Assembly (NCBI GenBank): GCA_029718625.1
Contig: CM056379.1
Span: 64,011,626-64,075,625 of the forward strand
DNA: 64,000 bases
Direction of reading: 5' to 3'
Origin: Synaphobranchus kaupii
Taxonomy: Eukaryota > Chordata > Actinopteri > Anguilliformes > Synaphobranchidae
Of the stretch, positions 1-64,000 are shown piece after piece. Every line of letters starts with the position of its first letter. Within the stretch, counting starts at the first letter, position 1. Both the position numbers and the translations under genes were made by a program. The notes under the pieces are model-generated. The model was not told the origin of the DNA. It did no database searches and saw only the letters and a list, made by a program, of their open reading frames with translations.

Positions 1-1007
1 ATCAAATGGCACGGAAAAAATTATGCCCTTCTTTGGACAACGAAGAATAATTCTCCTTCATCCCAGGAAAGTGGTTATTGGTGTGTAAGGACTGTACACG
101 TACACACTGTGGTCAGTTCAAACCTGACTTGACAGGGCAAATACAAGAAGAGATGTTCGAATTTGCGGCAACACGAGTGTGGGCTGTAACTCCAAATAAG
201 AGCTGCAAAGAAAACCCGTTCATGGCGCCAAAACAGCTAAAATAAACTGCGCGGTCAATGAAAAATAGCTTTGCACACAGACGAATTTCGCAAGATAATC
301 AGCTATACAATAAAAAAAGAATCGCCACTAACTTCAGCTGCCAATGAGTGATCCCTGTAACAAATAAACATTAAAAGACTAAGAGCAGGATAAAGAACAG
401 GAAAGTACCGAAATTGGTTGAAAACGCATAAATCTGGGATCGTATAATTGTGCAGAACGGAGCAATTGGAGTCTGCTGGCGTGCTCTTGAATATTGTTTG
501 TGCTTCTCGCTTTGCATATGGGATTCTACCGCCCTGAATCCCATTGTACCAAGCTTGAAACATTTGCGACATATACGTTACTGCATCGGGCTTCGGAGAC
601 ATTACCGGGCACGGGTTTTAACCATGTTGAGTATTCGCTTTTCTCAAGCCATTTATCGTTAAACTTGCATTTACCCATGAATCCGTTAGTTTGCTAGCTT
701 GGCTATTACATAGAACTTAGATTGTTACCTCCCTTGACTGAATCCGAAGCAGAAATTTAGCAGAAAGTCATCTTGTCAGAATCTCTCCTACTGACAGTAG
801 CCTACTACTGTGGAACAGTTTAGGTTGCTTGGTAACATAGAAGCACCCGCAAACTCTTGCGGTCACGTGACTTCACCTAAAAAGGATCCTTGCGTATTAA
901 AAAAAAAAAAATCCGTTTCTATCGTATTTGGTTTTCTTTCAGTTTATCATTTGGCAAAACTCAATCACACCATATAGTGAGATTGGGAACACATCGCCTC
1001 AAAAAAT
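1..1007. other. tanc2 intron sequence without recognised genes
   Basis: AT-rich single-copy-looking sequence lying within the tanc2 transcription unit if the 3' exons lie further left. I see no coding exon, RNA gene or clear repeat here apart from an A-run at 899-911. Short open frames on either strand have no family resemblance. Confidence 0.5.
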
Positions 1008-1121
1008 ATTTAAGACCTTTCAAAAACGAATTTAATACAATTTAATACATTTTAAGGCCTTTTTTTAATAAATATGAATTTAAGACTATTTAAGACTTTT
1101 TAATGACCCGCGGACACCCTG
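1008..1121 (-). mobile_element. hAT-like terminal fragment
   Basis: The stretch is made of repeated TTTAAGAC and AATTTAATACA motifs and stops at a sharp end reading GACCCGCGGACACCCTG. Its reverse complement, CAGGGTGTCCGCGGGTC, resembles the termini of common fish hAT-type elements. The partner end and any target duplication were not found, so this is a fragment. Confidence 0.45.
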
Positions 1122-1251
1122 CACTCAAACAAGATTCACATTCACTCATGAGCTGAACAAGTCCACCAAGGTCAAATCTCAGTATAGCATTTCACTATTT
1201 AAATATGCATCATTCCAATTCACATGAATGGAAAATGCTGTGCTTTTAATG

Positions 1252-1301
1252 TAGTAGTAGTAATAAATAATAATAATAATAATATTAATAATAATAAATT
1301 T
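1252..1301. repeat. (TAA)n microsatellite
   Basis: About 50 bp of imperfect TAG/TAA/AAT trinucleotide repeat. No function is inferred. Confidence 0.85.
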
Positions 1302-1550
1302 GTCCTTTTAACCCCTCTGTGCAGATCCCTAGTGACCATGCCGGCGGTGGCAAGATTTTGCTCAACTGAGACATTTGTGGCTCCTGCAGCCCAACTATTA
1401 GTGGAAATCACAAACACTGTGTTATTGTAGTGGTGGCATGACGTGTGAGGTAGGAGGGGTCAAACGCAGCAAGGAGATTCATTGAGCACTAAGGCCACTA
1501 AGACGGGAAACCCCATAATTAAGGGAAGGAGACAAAACAGGGAACACACA

Positions 1551-2830
1551 TACCAAAGCTACTAACCGGCTCACTGTCACACGCCAATGAGTAGAAGCGC
1601 AAACGCCAGGTTTCTCAGTAAGAAAACCAAACAAGGCGAATGGAACAAAGCACTGGGCTCCCATACTTCTACGAGCTAAGTGACTAAAGAAAGAGCCAGA
1701 AATAATAAATGCCCTGCCTCGGTAACGAGATGCATAAGAACAGGCGAGTAGCATAATGGCACAAATAACACACACCAAACGTACCGAAGCTACTAACCGG
1801 CTCACTGTCACACGCCAATGAGTAGAAGCGCAAACGTCAGGTTCCTCAGTAAAAAAAACAAACAAGGCGAATGGACAAAGCACTGGGCTCCCTTGTGACT
1901 CCCTTGTGGCAAAGTGACTAAAGAAAGAGCCAGAAATAATAAACGCCCTGCCTCGGTAACGAGACGCATAAGAACAGGCGAGTAGCATAATGGCACAAAT
2001 AAAACACACACACAGCCAACAAACACTGCAAAATAATATGAAATAGTATACAAGAAGGCGAAAGGAACAGAGATCTAACGTTCCAAGGCTACTCTCAGAC
2101 TCGCAGTCACACACAAACATGTCCACAACATCGCCCAGTCTCCCTATAGAAAGACCTGTACCGAAGGACGAACAGAACTACAGTTCTGAACAAAATCGCC
2201 AAAGCTCCACGTACGGAGACAGCTACCGAAGGACGAACAGGACAGCTAAATGACATTTACTGGCTAAATGACTAACGCAAGGTTAGTAGAAAATAAACGC
2301 CCTGCCTCTCAGTAAAGAGGAATGTAACGAGAAGGCTACAGGAACAGAGATCCAACGTTCCATGGCTACTTCCATAAGCTCGTAGTCACACGCAGAAAAC
2401 ATAAAGGGGGGTAAACGCCCGATCTCCCAGGAGAAACATTTTACAGGCGAGCCGTCGGTAAACCGGCGTACCATACCTTTACTAGCAAAATGAATAACGC
2501 AAGCTTAGTAGAAAATACACACCCTAGCCTCTCAGTAAAGGGGAATGTAACAAGGAGGCGAAAGGAACAGAGAGCTAACGTTCCAAGGCTACTTTCAGAG
2601 ACTCGCAGTCACATGCAAACATGTCCACAACATCGCCCAGTCTCCCTATAGGAAGACATGTACCGAAGGACGAAACAAAACTACAGTTCCGAACAAAATC
2701 GCCAAAGCTCCATGTACGGAGACAGGTACCGAATAGGACAAACAGGACAGCTGCACCGGAAATTTACCGGCTAAAAGACTAATGCAAGCTTAATAGAAAA
2801 TACACGCCCTGCCTCTCAGAATAAATAAAG
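1551..2830. repeat. Local direct-repeat block
   Basis: Two kinds of unit are repeated. The first, starting TACCAAAGCTACTAACCGG at 1551 and TACCGAAGCTACTAACCGG at 1782, has a period of about 231 bp (two copies). The second, starting near 2054 and again near 2553 with GCGAAAGGAACAGAGA, has two long copies about 500 bp apart and a shorter copy near 2332. The phrase GCCCTGCCTC recurs throughout. The block is not coding. Its source element was not identified. Confidence 0.75.
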
Positions 2831-3189
2831 CCCTGCCTGTCAGTACGATAAAAACGCCTGGTCTCTTAGTAAGAAATGACTATACAAATACACCCACAAA
2901 CAAACAAAGACTCCTCTCGTTTTCACGGAAGAAAGCAGACAGAGGAGGAAGAGACAGAAAAGGCAAAAGGTCTAGGCAAAGGAAGAAAGGAAAGACCAGG
3001 AAGCGGAGACAGAAAAGAGCTAGGGGGGAAGAGTCCTAAGAGCTACTTCCACAAAGGCCTTACTCCAATAAAACACACTGGAGCAAAAAGGGTCTCCTAA
3101 AATACCTAGACCTAATCATACTGACTAAGCAATCAAAGGGCAAAATAATACCACACACAAAACAGTGCAAAAAATGCCAGACAATACAA

Positions 3190-3411
3190 AACATTACATT
3201 ACATTACAGGCATTTAGCAGACGCTCTCATCCAGAGACTTACACGACTTCTTATTACATTTATCCATTTATACAGCTGGATATATACTGAAGCAATTCAG
3301 GTTAAGTACCTTGATCAAGGGTACAACCGCAGTGTCCTACCTGGGAATCGAACCTGCAACCTTTCGGTTACAAGTCCAGTTCCTTAACCATTATACTACA
3401 CTGCCGCCCCT
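3190..3411 (-). mobile_element. tRNA-derived SINE, copy 1
   Basis: Read on the minus strand, the head has an RNA polymerase III A box in AGTATAATGGTTAAGGAAC and a B box in GGTTCGATTCC, a body with ATCCAGCTGTATAAATGG, and a tail TGCCTGTAATGTAATGTAAT. Copies 2 and 3 at 13253 and 44841 are on the plus strand. It is a common fish SINE type. It sits in tanc2 intronic sequence, in the sense direction. Confidence 0.85.
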
Positions 3412-4635
3412 AAAACAATATCAAAGCCCAGAACGGAGGAAAACGTGGGCTTATATAACTCCCAGGTAACCACGCACAGGTGTGGATGCTGACAGAAGCT
3501 CCGCAATCAAGGCGGGGCGGAGCGCGCATCCACCAAAAGGGCAGCGCCCTCGCGTGGCCACCGAGGAAAATGACCGCATGGGAAAAAGGGTCAAAAACCA
3601 TGACAGTTATAACTTTATTGGTAGACGATTCATGACTCAAATCAAGTCTCTCAGTGTCACTATTTTCCCGTAGCAAGTCCATTTAACAAGCAAACCCCTA
3701 CCCATACGTGACAGTGGACAATAGCGTCTATGTTTGAGTTCATAAATATATTTATTCATCATATAAAATTAGAATTCCGTCATAGCAACAAGATAAACCC
3801 AACAATAGCCTGGTCGTATGCCAAAAAAGCAGTGAAAAGCCCTGTTCACTCAAATGCGCAAATAAACGTGAAATTATTGTCTCATTATACCACGGATTCT
3901 ACTATTACTAATACACACCAGTTTAGCACGTTATTACACAATGTGGAACGTCTGCCCGCAGTACCCCCATGTGCCATACCTGCAGCTCTGAAGTATTCCA
4001 TGTCATTCCGGTTTTATTCACAACTGTTTTATCCGATAGAGGACAGTATATCCTTTTCAACTGTGTTCGCAAATTTTTCTGGGATGCTTTCTACAATAAA
4101 TTACAGCCCAGCGTAACATAATTTTTAATCTAGTCAGTGTACTATGATGCAAACAGCTACAGAAAACGCATTTGCGTTGATGGGAGTTTTTAGTCCTCGA
4201 TATGAAAAAAAAATTGCTTTTAAAATGCGGTTCTTCTTGCTGGCTACATATGTACGTTCGTTTTTCCACTCGATATCACCGTCTTGTCCAGTAGGCTATG
4301 TTAGAGATGGTTATTTTTGCATTTTGAGTGCATTTCACACACTGTAGTGTGAGCATTCATTGCAAAGTCACGTTTTATGTTTGTTAGGCTTTAGGCTTCA
4401 TATCTTCCTTGGCTATCCTTGTCACTTAAGGCATGGAAAATATTCTTTCCAATTTGCTGTGCACTGATATGTGGTAGATTCATATAAAACTGCTTTAACT
4501 TTGAAGCATCGAAACCACAATTACAAAAGCATCTGCACAGGTGATTCCTATCAATTTTAATGCTAATTGGCAGCATGCTTCTGCGTAAAAGAGGTCTAAC
4601 CAGCGGCACTTTGCGAGGTAAGTCTCCAAACCAAG
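3412..4635. other. Unassigned intronic sequence
   Basis: No exon or RNA gene was recognised. The interval is AT-rich with scattered short open frames, none with a known motif. Confidence 0.5.
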
Positions 4636-5703
4636 ATGAGGATACTAACAGAGTTCCAAAGGGGCCAAATAGTTGGTGCCCGAATTGCAGCTGCGTCGGT
4701 CACAAAAAACATCAAAATGATTTAAGGTGTCAAGGGGAACAGTGTCAAAAATTATGACAACATATGCCACAACAAAAAACGGCATCAGCAAAAAAGAACG
4801 GTGACCACAAGTCAAAGCTCTCAGACAGGGACAGACAGACACTTGGTATGATAGTTGCTAATAACCACAGAACTACAGCTCCAAGAATCACCACAGAATT
4901 TAATTAATCCATATCTGAACCAGTCTCAACAAAAACAGTACATTGTGAGCTTCACAATGCTGGTATTTATGGCAGGGCCGCCATTCGGAAACCATTTGAA
5001 TCCAAAGCTAATGCACAAAAACGCATAACATGGTGTAAGGAACACGAAACCTGGACCCCTGATCAATGGAGAAAAGTGATATTGTCTGATGAGTCATCTT
5101 TCACTCTTTTTAATACATCTGGACGGGTTTATGTTTGGAGAAAGCCTAAGGAGGCATTCAACTCACAATGTCTGTTGCCAACTGTTAAATATTGTGGTGG
5201 TTCTGTAATGGTATGGGCAGCCATTTCATGGGACTTATTCGGTCCAATGATTGCTCTCCATGGACGTGTAACAGGCAAACAATATGACGCCATTTTACAA
5301 GACCAGGTGCACCCTATGGCGCAAACACAGTTCCCTCATCATGTCCCCATATTCCAACATGATAACGCCCCCCATACACACTACTAAAAACAGTAAAGAA
5401 TGGTTCCAAGAACACGAGGATGACGTCAAATGCCTTTTATGACCTACACAATCACCAGATCTAAACATAATTGAACCTTTATGGGAAGTTGTGGAGCGCA
5501 GAGTACAAACTAGATTTCCACGTCATTCATCCCTCAAAGAACTGGAGACTGTCCTTCTTGAACAATGGGCCAATATCCCACTACACAGTTCAGAAATTGT
5601 ATGACAGCATTCCTAGAAGGACTGAAAAGGGTGGGCCTACTCCTTTTTAGTTACTAGATATTCAGTAGATGTTTGTTATTTCCAATATTTTGTCCACTCC
5701 CTG
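4636..5703 (+). pseudogene. Decayed Tc1-type transposase with right element end
   Basis: The plus strand reads a Tc1-family transposase in pieces: an N-terminal helix-turn-helix region (EFQRGQIVGARIAAASVTK), SDRDRQTLG, the first catalytic region LSDESSFTLF, GGSVMVWAAISW, HDNAPH with the second catalytic Asp, and SPDLNIIEPLWE with the catalytic Glu. Stops and frameshifts fall near 4715, 5385 and 5440, so no protein can be made. Transposase reading ends near 5649 and the element's right end, TGTCCACTCCCTG followed by TA, is at 5703. The left end is not clear. Confidence 0.88.
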
Positions 5704-5744
5704 TATATATACATAGATGCACAGGGACAAACTGACTCCATATA

Positions 5745-6770
5745 CAGTGCATCCGGAAAGTATTCACAGCGCTTCACTTTTTCCACATTTTGTTCTGTTA
5801 CAGCCTTATTCGAAAATTGATTAAATTAATTTTTCCCTCAAAATTCTACACACAACACCCCATAATGACAATGTGAAAAAAGTTTTTTTCAGATTTTTGC
5901 AAATTTATTAAAAATAAAAAAATAAAATTTCTCATTTACATAAGTATTCATACCCTTTGCTTTAACGTATTTTTAAAGTATCATATTTCATATTTGGTCG
6001 CATATCCTTTACATGCTGTTACTTCCTGAAGTCTGTGACCATCAACATCAAAAAACTGTCGATATCTTATTTTCAGGTACTGTTACAAGCGATACTATAA
6101 CCTCTCTGCACTCTGTTGCCAGATATGGAGTAGATGTGGATGGATCACTTTAAGGGTTGTTTCTCCTGTCTTTTTTCCCCATAGAGTTCTATAGGAAAAT
6201 GAGTCCGGAGAAATAACCCTTGCAGTGATCCATCCACATCTACTCCATATCTGGCAACAGAGTGATGGTTTGGGGCTCGTTTGATAGCTCAGACCCTTGA
6301 TAACTTACAGCCATTTAGCCAGCCATGTGTTCCATACTGTACCAGTGTAATTTACAGCTGAATCTAGTCTCACCCCCCAATTTCCATAGAGATCCATTCA
6401 AATGCAGAGAGGTTATAGTATCGCTTGTAACAGTACCTCAAAATAAGATATCGACAGTTTTTTTTATGTTGATGGTCACAGACTTCAGGAAGTAACAGCA
6501 TGTAAAGGATATGCGACCAAATATGAAATATGATACTTTAAAAATACGTTAAAGCAAAGGGTATGAATACTTATGTAAATGAGAAATTTTATTTTTTTAT
6601 TTTTAATAAATTTGCAAAAATCTCAAAAAAACTTTTTTCACATTGTCATTATGGGGTGTTGTGTGTAGAATTTTGAGGGAAAAAATGAATTTAATCAATT
6701 TTGGAATAAGGCTGTAACAGAACAAAATGTGTAAAAAGTGAAGCGCTGTGAATACTTTCCGGATGCACTG
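5745..6770. mobile_element. Palindromic Tc1/mariner-type non-autonomous element
   Basis: A 1026-bp element begins CAGTGCATCCGGAAAG and ends CTTTCCGGATGCACTG, flanked by TA on both sides. Inverted arms of about 365 bp (5745-6113 and 6402-6770) are nearly identical. Inside them lies a second foldback (about 6112-6266) and a unique 135-bp piece. No transposase is present. The TA target and end sequence fit Tc1/mariner, mobilised in trans. Confidence 0.88.
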
Positions 6771-6892
6771 TAATTCAATAATTGATAATAGTTTGGCTGA
6801 TTCTGATTGTGTGGCTTTCTTCCCCTTCTTGGTTCTCTATAAAAGAGACCAAACTGGGATTCTGGCCCCTTCCAACTATGGCCTTGTGTTTA

Positions 6893-61852
<54,960 letters not shown>

Positions 61853-62215
61853 ATTATGTCAGAAATAGCTATGCATGTCATGAAGAATAAAAGTCCCACG
61901 TTCACATTTTTCTCATTGTACTATATTGCAAACAATTATATAAAAAGAGGTAACAGAATTTTTTAACTGATCAAATTAAAGACCGATTGGTGAATCAACA
62001 GGCTCCTAATTGGTGACAGTGTGGACACATGGCCATGAAAACTAACCATTTGGTAGATAATGAAGAATTCAAAGACAAAGGAAATGACAACAAGCCAAAC
62101 CTGCATTGTGTTAATAAGTTTAAAGGGAAAATTATGATAGAACTTAAACATGTGCTGAAAAACCTAATTAGGAGCCTATTGGTTCATCTCAGTCTTTAAT
62201 TGGATCAGTTAAAAA
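61853..62215. mobile_element. Partial copy of the 46653-47374 element
   Basis: It shares TAGCTATGCATG, AACTGATCAAATTAAAGAC, GTGGACACATGGCCA and TAATGAAGAATTCAAAGACA in the same order with the interior of the hAT-type element. Both hAT ends are missing. Confidence 0.85.
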
Positions 62216-62310
62216 ACTGTTACATCTTTTTAGCTGCGACCAGCAGCTAGTATAAGTCACTCTGTGGTCGGTCTGTCGGTCCGAATTTTTTCTGCTGCTT
62301 TGTAGTATGC

Positions 62311-62658
62311 TTGATCCGGGTTACCCAGAGTGACGTATGCAGTGCGTGATCTGGGTTACCGAGAGTGATGTGTGCAGTGCGTGATCCGGGTTACCCAGAG
62401 TGATGTGTGCAGCGCGTGATCCGGGTTACCCAGAGGGACGTGTGCAGTGTGTGATCCGGGTTACCCAGAGTGACGTATGCAATGTGTGATCCGGGTTAGT
62501 GGTGTGCAGTGCGTGATCCGGGTTACCCAGAGTAATGTGTGCAGTGCGTGATCCAGGTTACCCAGAGTGATGTGTGCAGTGCGTGATCCGGGTTACCCAG
62601 AGTGATGTGTGCAGCGCGTGATCCGGCTTACCCAGAGTGACGTGTGCAGCACGTGATT
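62311..62658. repeat. 35-bp tandem repeat, about 10 copies
   Basis: The unit begins TGATCCGGGTTACCCAGAGT and continues GATGTGTGCAGTGCG. Copies are at 62311, 62346, 62381 and onward in steps of 35, with one unit shortened to 27 bp near 62488. The array abuts the partial MITE copy that starts near 62659. Confidence 0.93.
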
Positions 62659-62890
62659 ACTTCCTGGTTGCGATATTCACCTCAAATATATGGAAGTAAG
62701 AGTTGGTGTCATCGTTGATTCAGAGACAAAATATGAATTACAAAGACAGCATCACTTCTGGGTTAATCCGATTTGCTAGAAAAATAACTAACGTACATTG
62801 TATTCTAAAACTCACCACCTACGATTAGATGAGGTGAGCCTGCATTGCAACGTGGGACGTTGTGTCGCAAATCTTTGGTCTGAACTTTAC
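62659..62890. mobile_element. Partial copy of the 34116-34737 MITE
   Basis: TTACTTCCTGGTTGCGATAT, ACCTACGATTAGA and GCAAATCTTTGGTCTGAACT match the interior and right end of the longer copy. The left end is missing. Confidence 0.8.
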
Positions 62891-64000
62891 GTAACGTTAC
62901 ATTGCGCGGATTATCTATTAAATTGAAGTTAGCGATCGCATGATAACGTTGGTATTTTGAGTTAGCTAACGCTAGCTATCTGGTAAACTGACTATGTTAT
63001 AGCTAACATTATCTGTTAGATTTAGCACGCGTTTCCATGTTACTTTTAACTAGCTAGCGTTAACGTTAAATATGGCCGGTGTTTTTGAGTTGCCTGATAA
63101 TTATAGCTAAACTAACATTAGCTAACCTTCAGGGCCAAAACATACCTAACCTCACGGACATATGCGAATGTGGACACTTCGAGCTACGCAAATAGTTTTT
63201 CTTTTGCCATGACATTTGTGAAAGATAAACCAGAGCGTTTCAGTGAGAGATGCTATAGCAGGCAACAACAGTAAACAACTTTCTTGTTCGATCTGTGCTT
63301 TCCTCCGATTTGTCTTTCACAAAAAGAAAAGTCCTAAAGCCTGATTTATACGTTGTCGCATGCCCCTTTCGACATGTGTCGAGCGACAAAAATGAAGGGG
63401 TCGTATAACGTTTGGCATTTATACTTTGGGCGAAGGTCTGCGATGCGGTTTCGGTTGTCTCTATGGCAATGAGACGATGGTAAACATCTGACCGTTTGTT
63501 TATATTTCTAATAGGCTACTTGGCAGCGCTTGTGAAATTATTGAAATTGCGGAGGTGGAAGAACTTTTACAATGTATCCATGACAATGAATTTAGGCGTT
63601 CCATCTGGCTGTCCAATCAGACTGCGCGACAAAGTATGATGTTGTCTGCAACATAACATTCTAGAGGTGCGCGACACTGAGGCTGTGTTCGGAATCGCTC
63701 CCTATTCACTATATAGTGCACTATTTAGGGTGTCGGCCATTTTGTATGGTGTCCAAAATTCAAAATGTCAATTTGACACCCTAAATAGTCCACTCAATAT
63801 CCCCCACAATGCACCACAAAATGTAGGGTACAAACGATGTACACTACATGACCGGAGACATTTTTTTTGTCAAGATGGCGACGGCTGAGCCTGCGCTGGT
63901 CTACAAATGTAAATATAAATGCAAGTTTCATCTTGTAGCCTATATTAAATCAGTTTAATCGGTTTTATAACCGAAATATAAATAAACGCGGTAGATTAAA
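62891..64000. other. Right edge, with one GTCCGAAT-type MITE end
   Basis: From about 63676, GGCTGTGTTCGGAATCGCTC followed by TATATAGTGCACTATTTAGG resembles the terminal motif of the elements at 37756 and 48009; the far end is not resolved. The phrase AACGTTAGCTAG and variants recur at 62900-63130. No gene was recognised. Confidence 0.5.

Noticed and set aside
1479..2126. 215-codon minus-strand frame with internal repetition (YASRYRGRAFIISGSFFSH)
   Set aside because: The repetition mirrors the 231-bp direct repeats. There is no known domain and a second frame covers the same units.
4391..4609. Small frames near the Tc1 remnant as host genes
   Set aside because: No motif, no splice context and no codon bias; the real signal in this area is the decayed transposase starting at 4636.

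Overview
The window is vertebrate nuclear DNA, almost certainly from a teleost fish. It holds a single multi-exon gene with GT-AG introns on the minus strand, set in introns packed with fish-type repeats: several Tc1/mariner families (one close to the Sleeping Beauty group), hAT-like foldback elements, tRNA-derived SINEs, long GT arrays and intronic minisatellites. The species cannot be fixed from the sequence. There is nothing bacterial here: no operon, CRISPR array or plasmid function.

The gene is tanc2 (tetratricopeptide repeat, ankyrin repeat and coiled-coil scaffold protein), transcribed right to left. Eighteen internal exons between 58703 and 6908 were placed by reading-frame similarity to vertebrate TANC2 and by splice sites. 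They add up to 3390 bases and join, with every intron phase compatible, into one open 1130-codon segment. In order the segment encodes part of the Ser/Pro-rich N-terminal region (58.7-48.7 kb), the P-loop NTPase core with Walker A and B motifs (41.4-36.9 kb), the region after the NTPase (35.6-33.9 kb), the ankyrin-repeat block (33.2-12.0 kb) and the last codons before the TPR block (6.9-7.0 kb). The first coding exons lie to the right of the window, and the TPR, coiled-coil and C-terminal exons lie to the left.

Layout by region. 1-6.8 kb: tandem repeats, a SINE, a decayed Tc1 transposase and a 1.0-kb palindromic Tc1-type element. 7.8-9.7 kb and 19.8-22.9 kb: two copies of a non-coding element built of about 478-bp internal repeats with tRNA-like modules. 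13.9-17.2 kb: nested inverted repeats carrying an inserted Tc1-type element. 23-27 kb: three foldback elements, one with CRE and YY1 motifs in both arms. 27.9-31.5 kb: five neighbouring Tc1/mariner insertions separated by TA-rich microsatellite, the last with an intact 342-residue DD34E transposase. 35.9-36.8 kb: a 27-copy, 36-bp intronic minisatellite that stays open in the tanc2 frame. 39.3-39.9 kb: a 48-bp minisatellite ending 27 bp from a splice donor. 46.3-48.5 kb: foldback elements, one with a perfect 8-bp target duplication. 50.15-53.0 kb: an intronic CpG-rich block followed by about 2 kb of GT-rich higher-order repeat. 55-56.8 kb: a Sleeping Beauty-like 3' half and a small hAT-like element. 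61.8-64 kb: partial element copies and a 35-bp tandem array.

No other protein-coding host gene was recognised on either strand. Long open frames in the GT array and minisatellites are by-products of repeat periods divisible by three.
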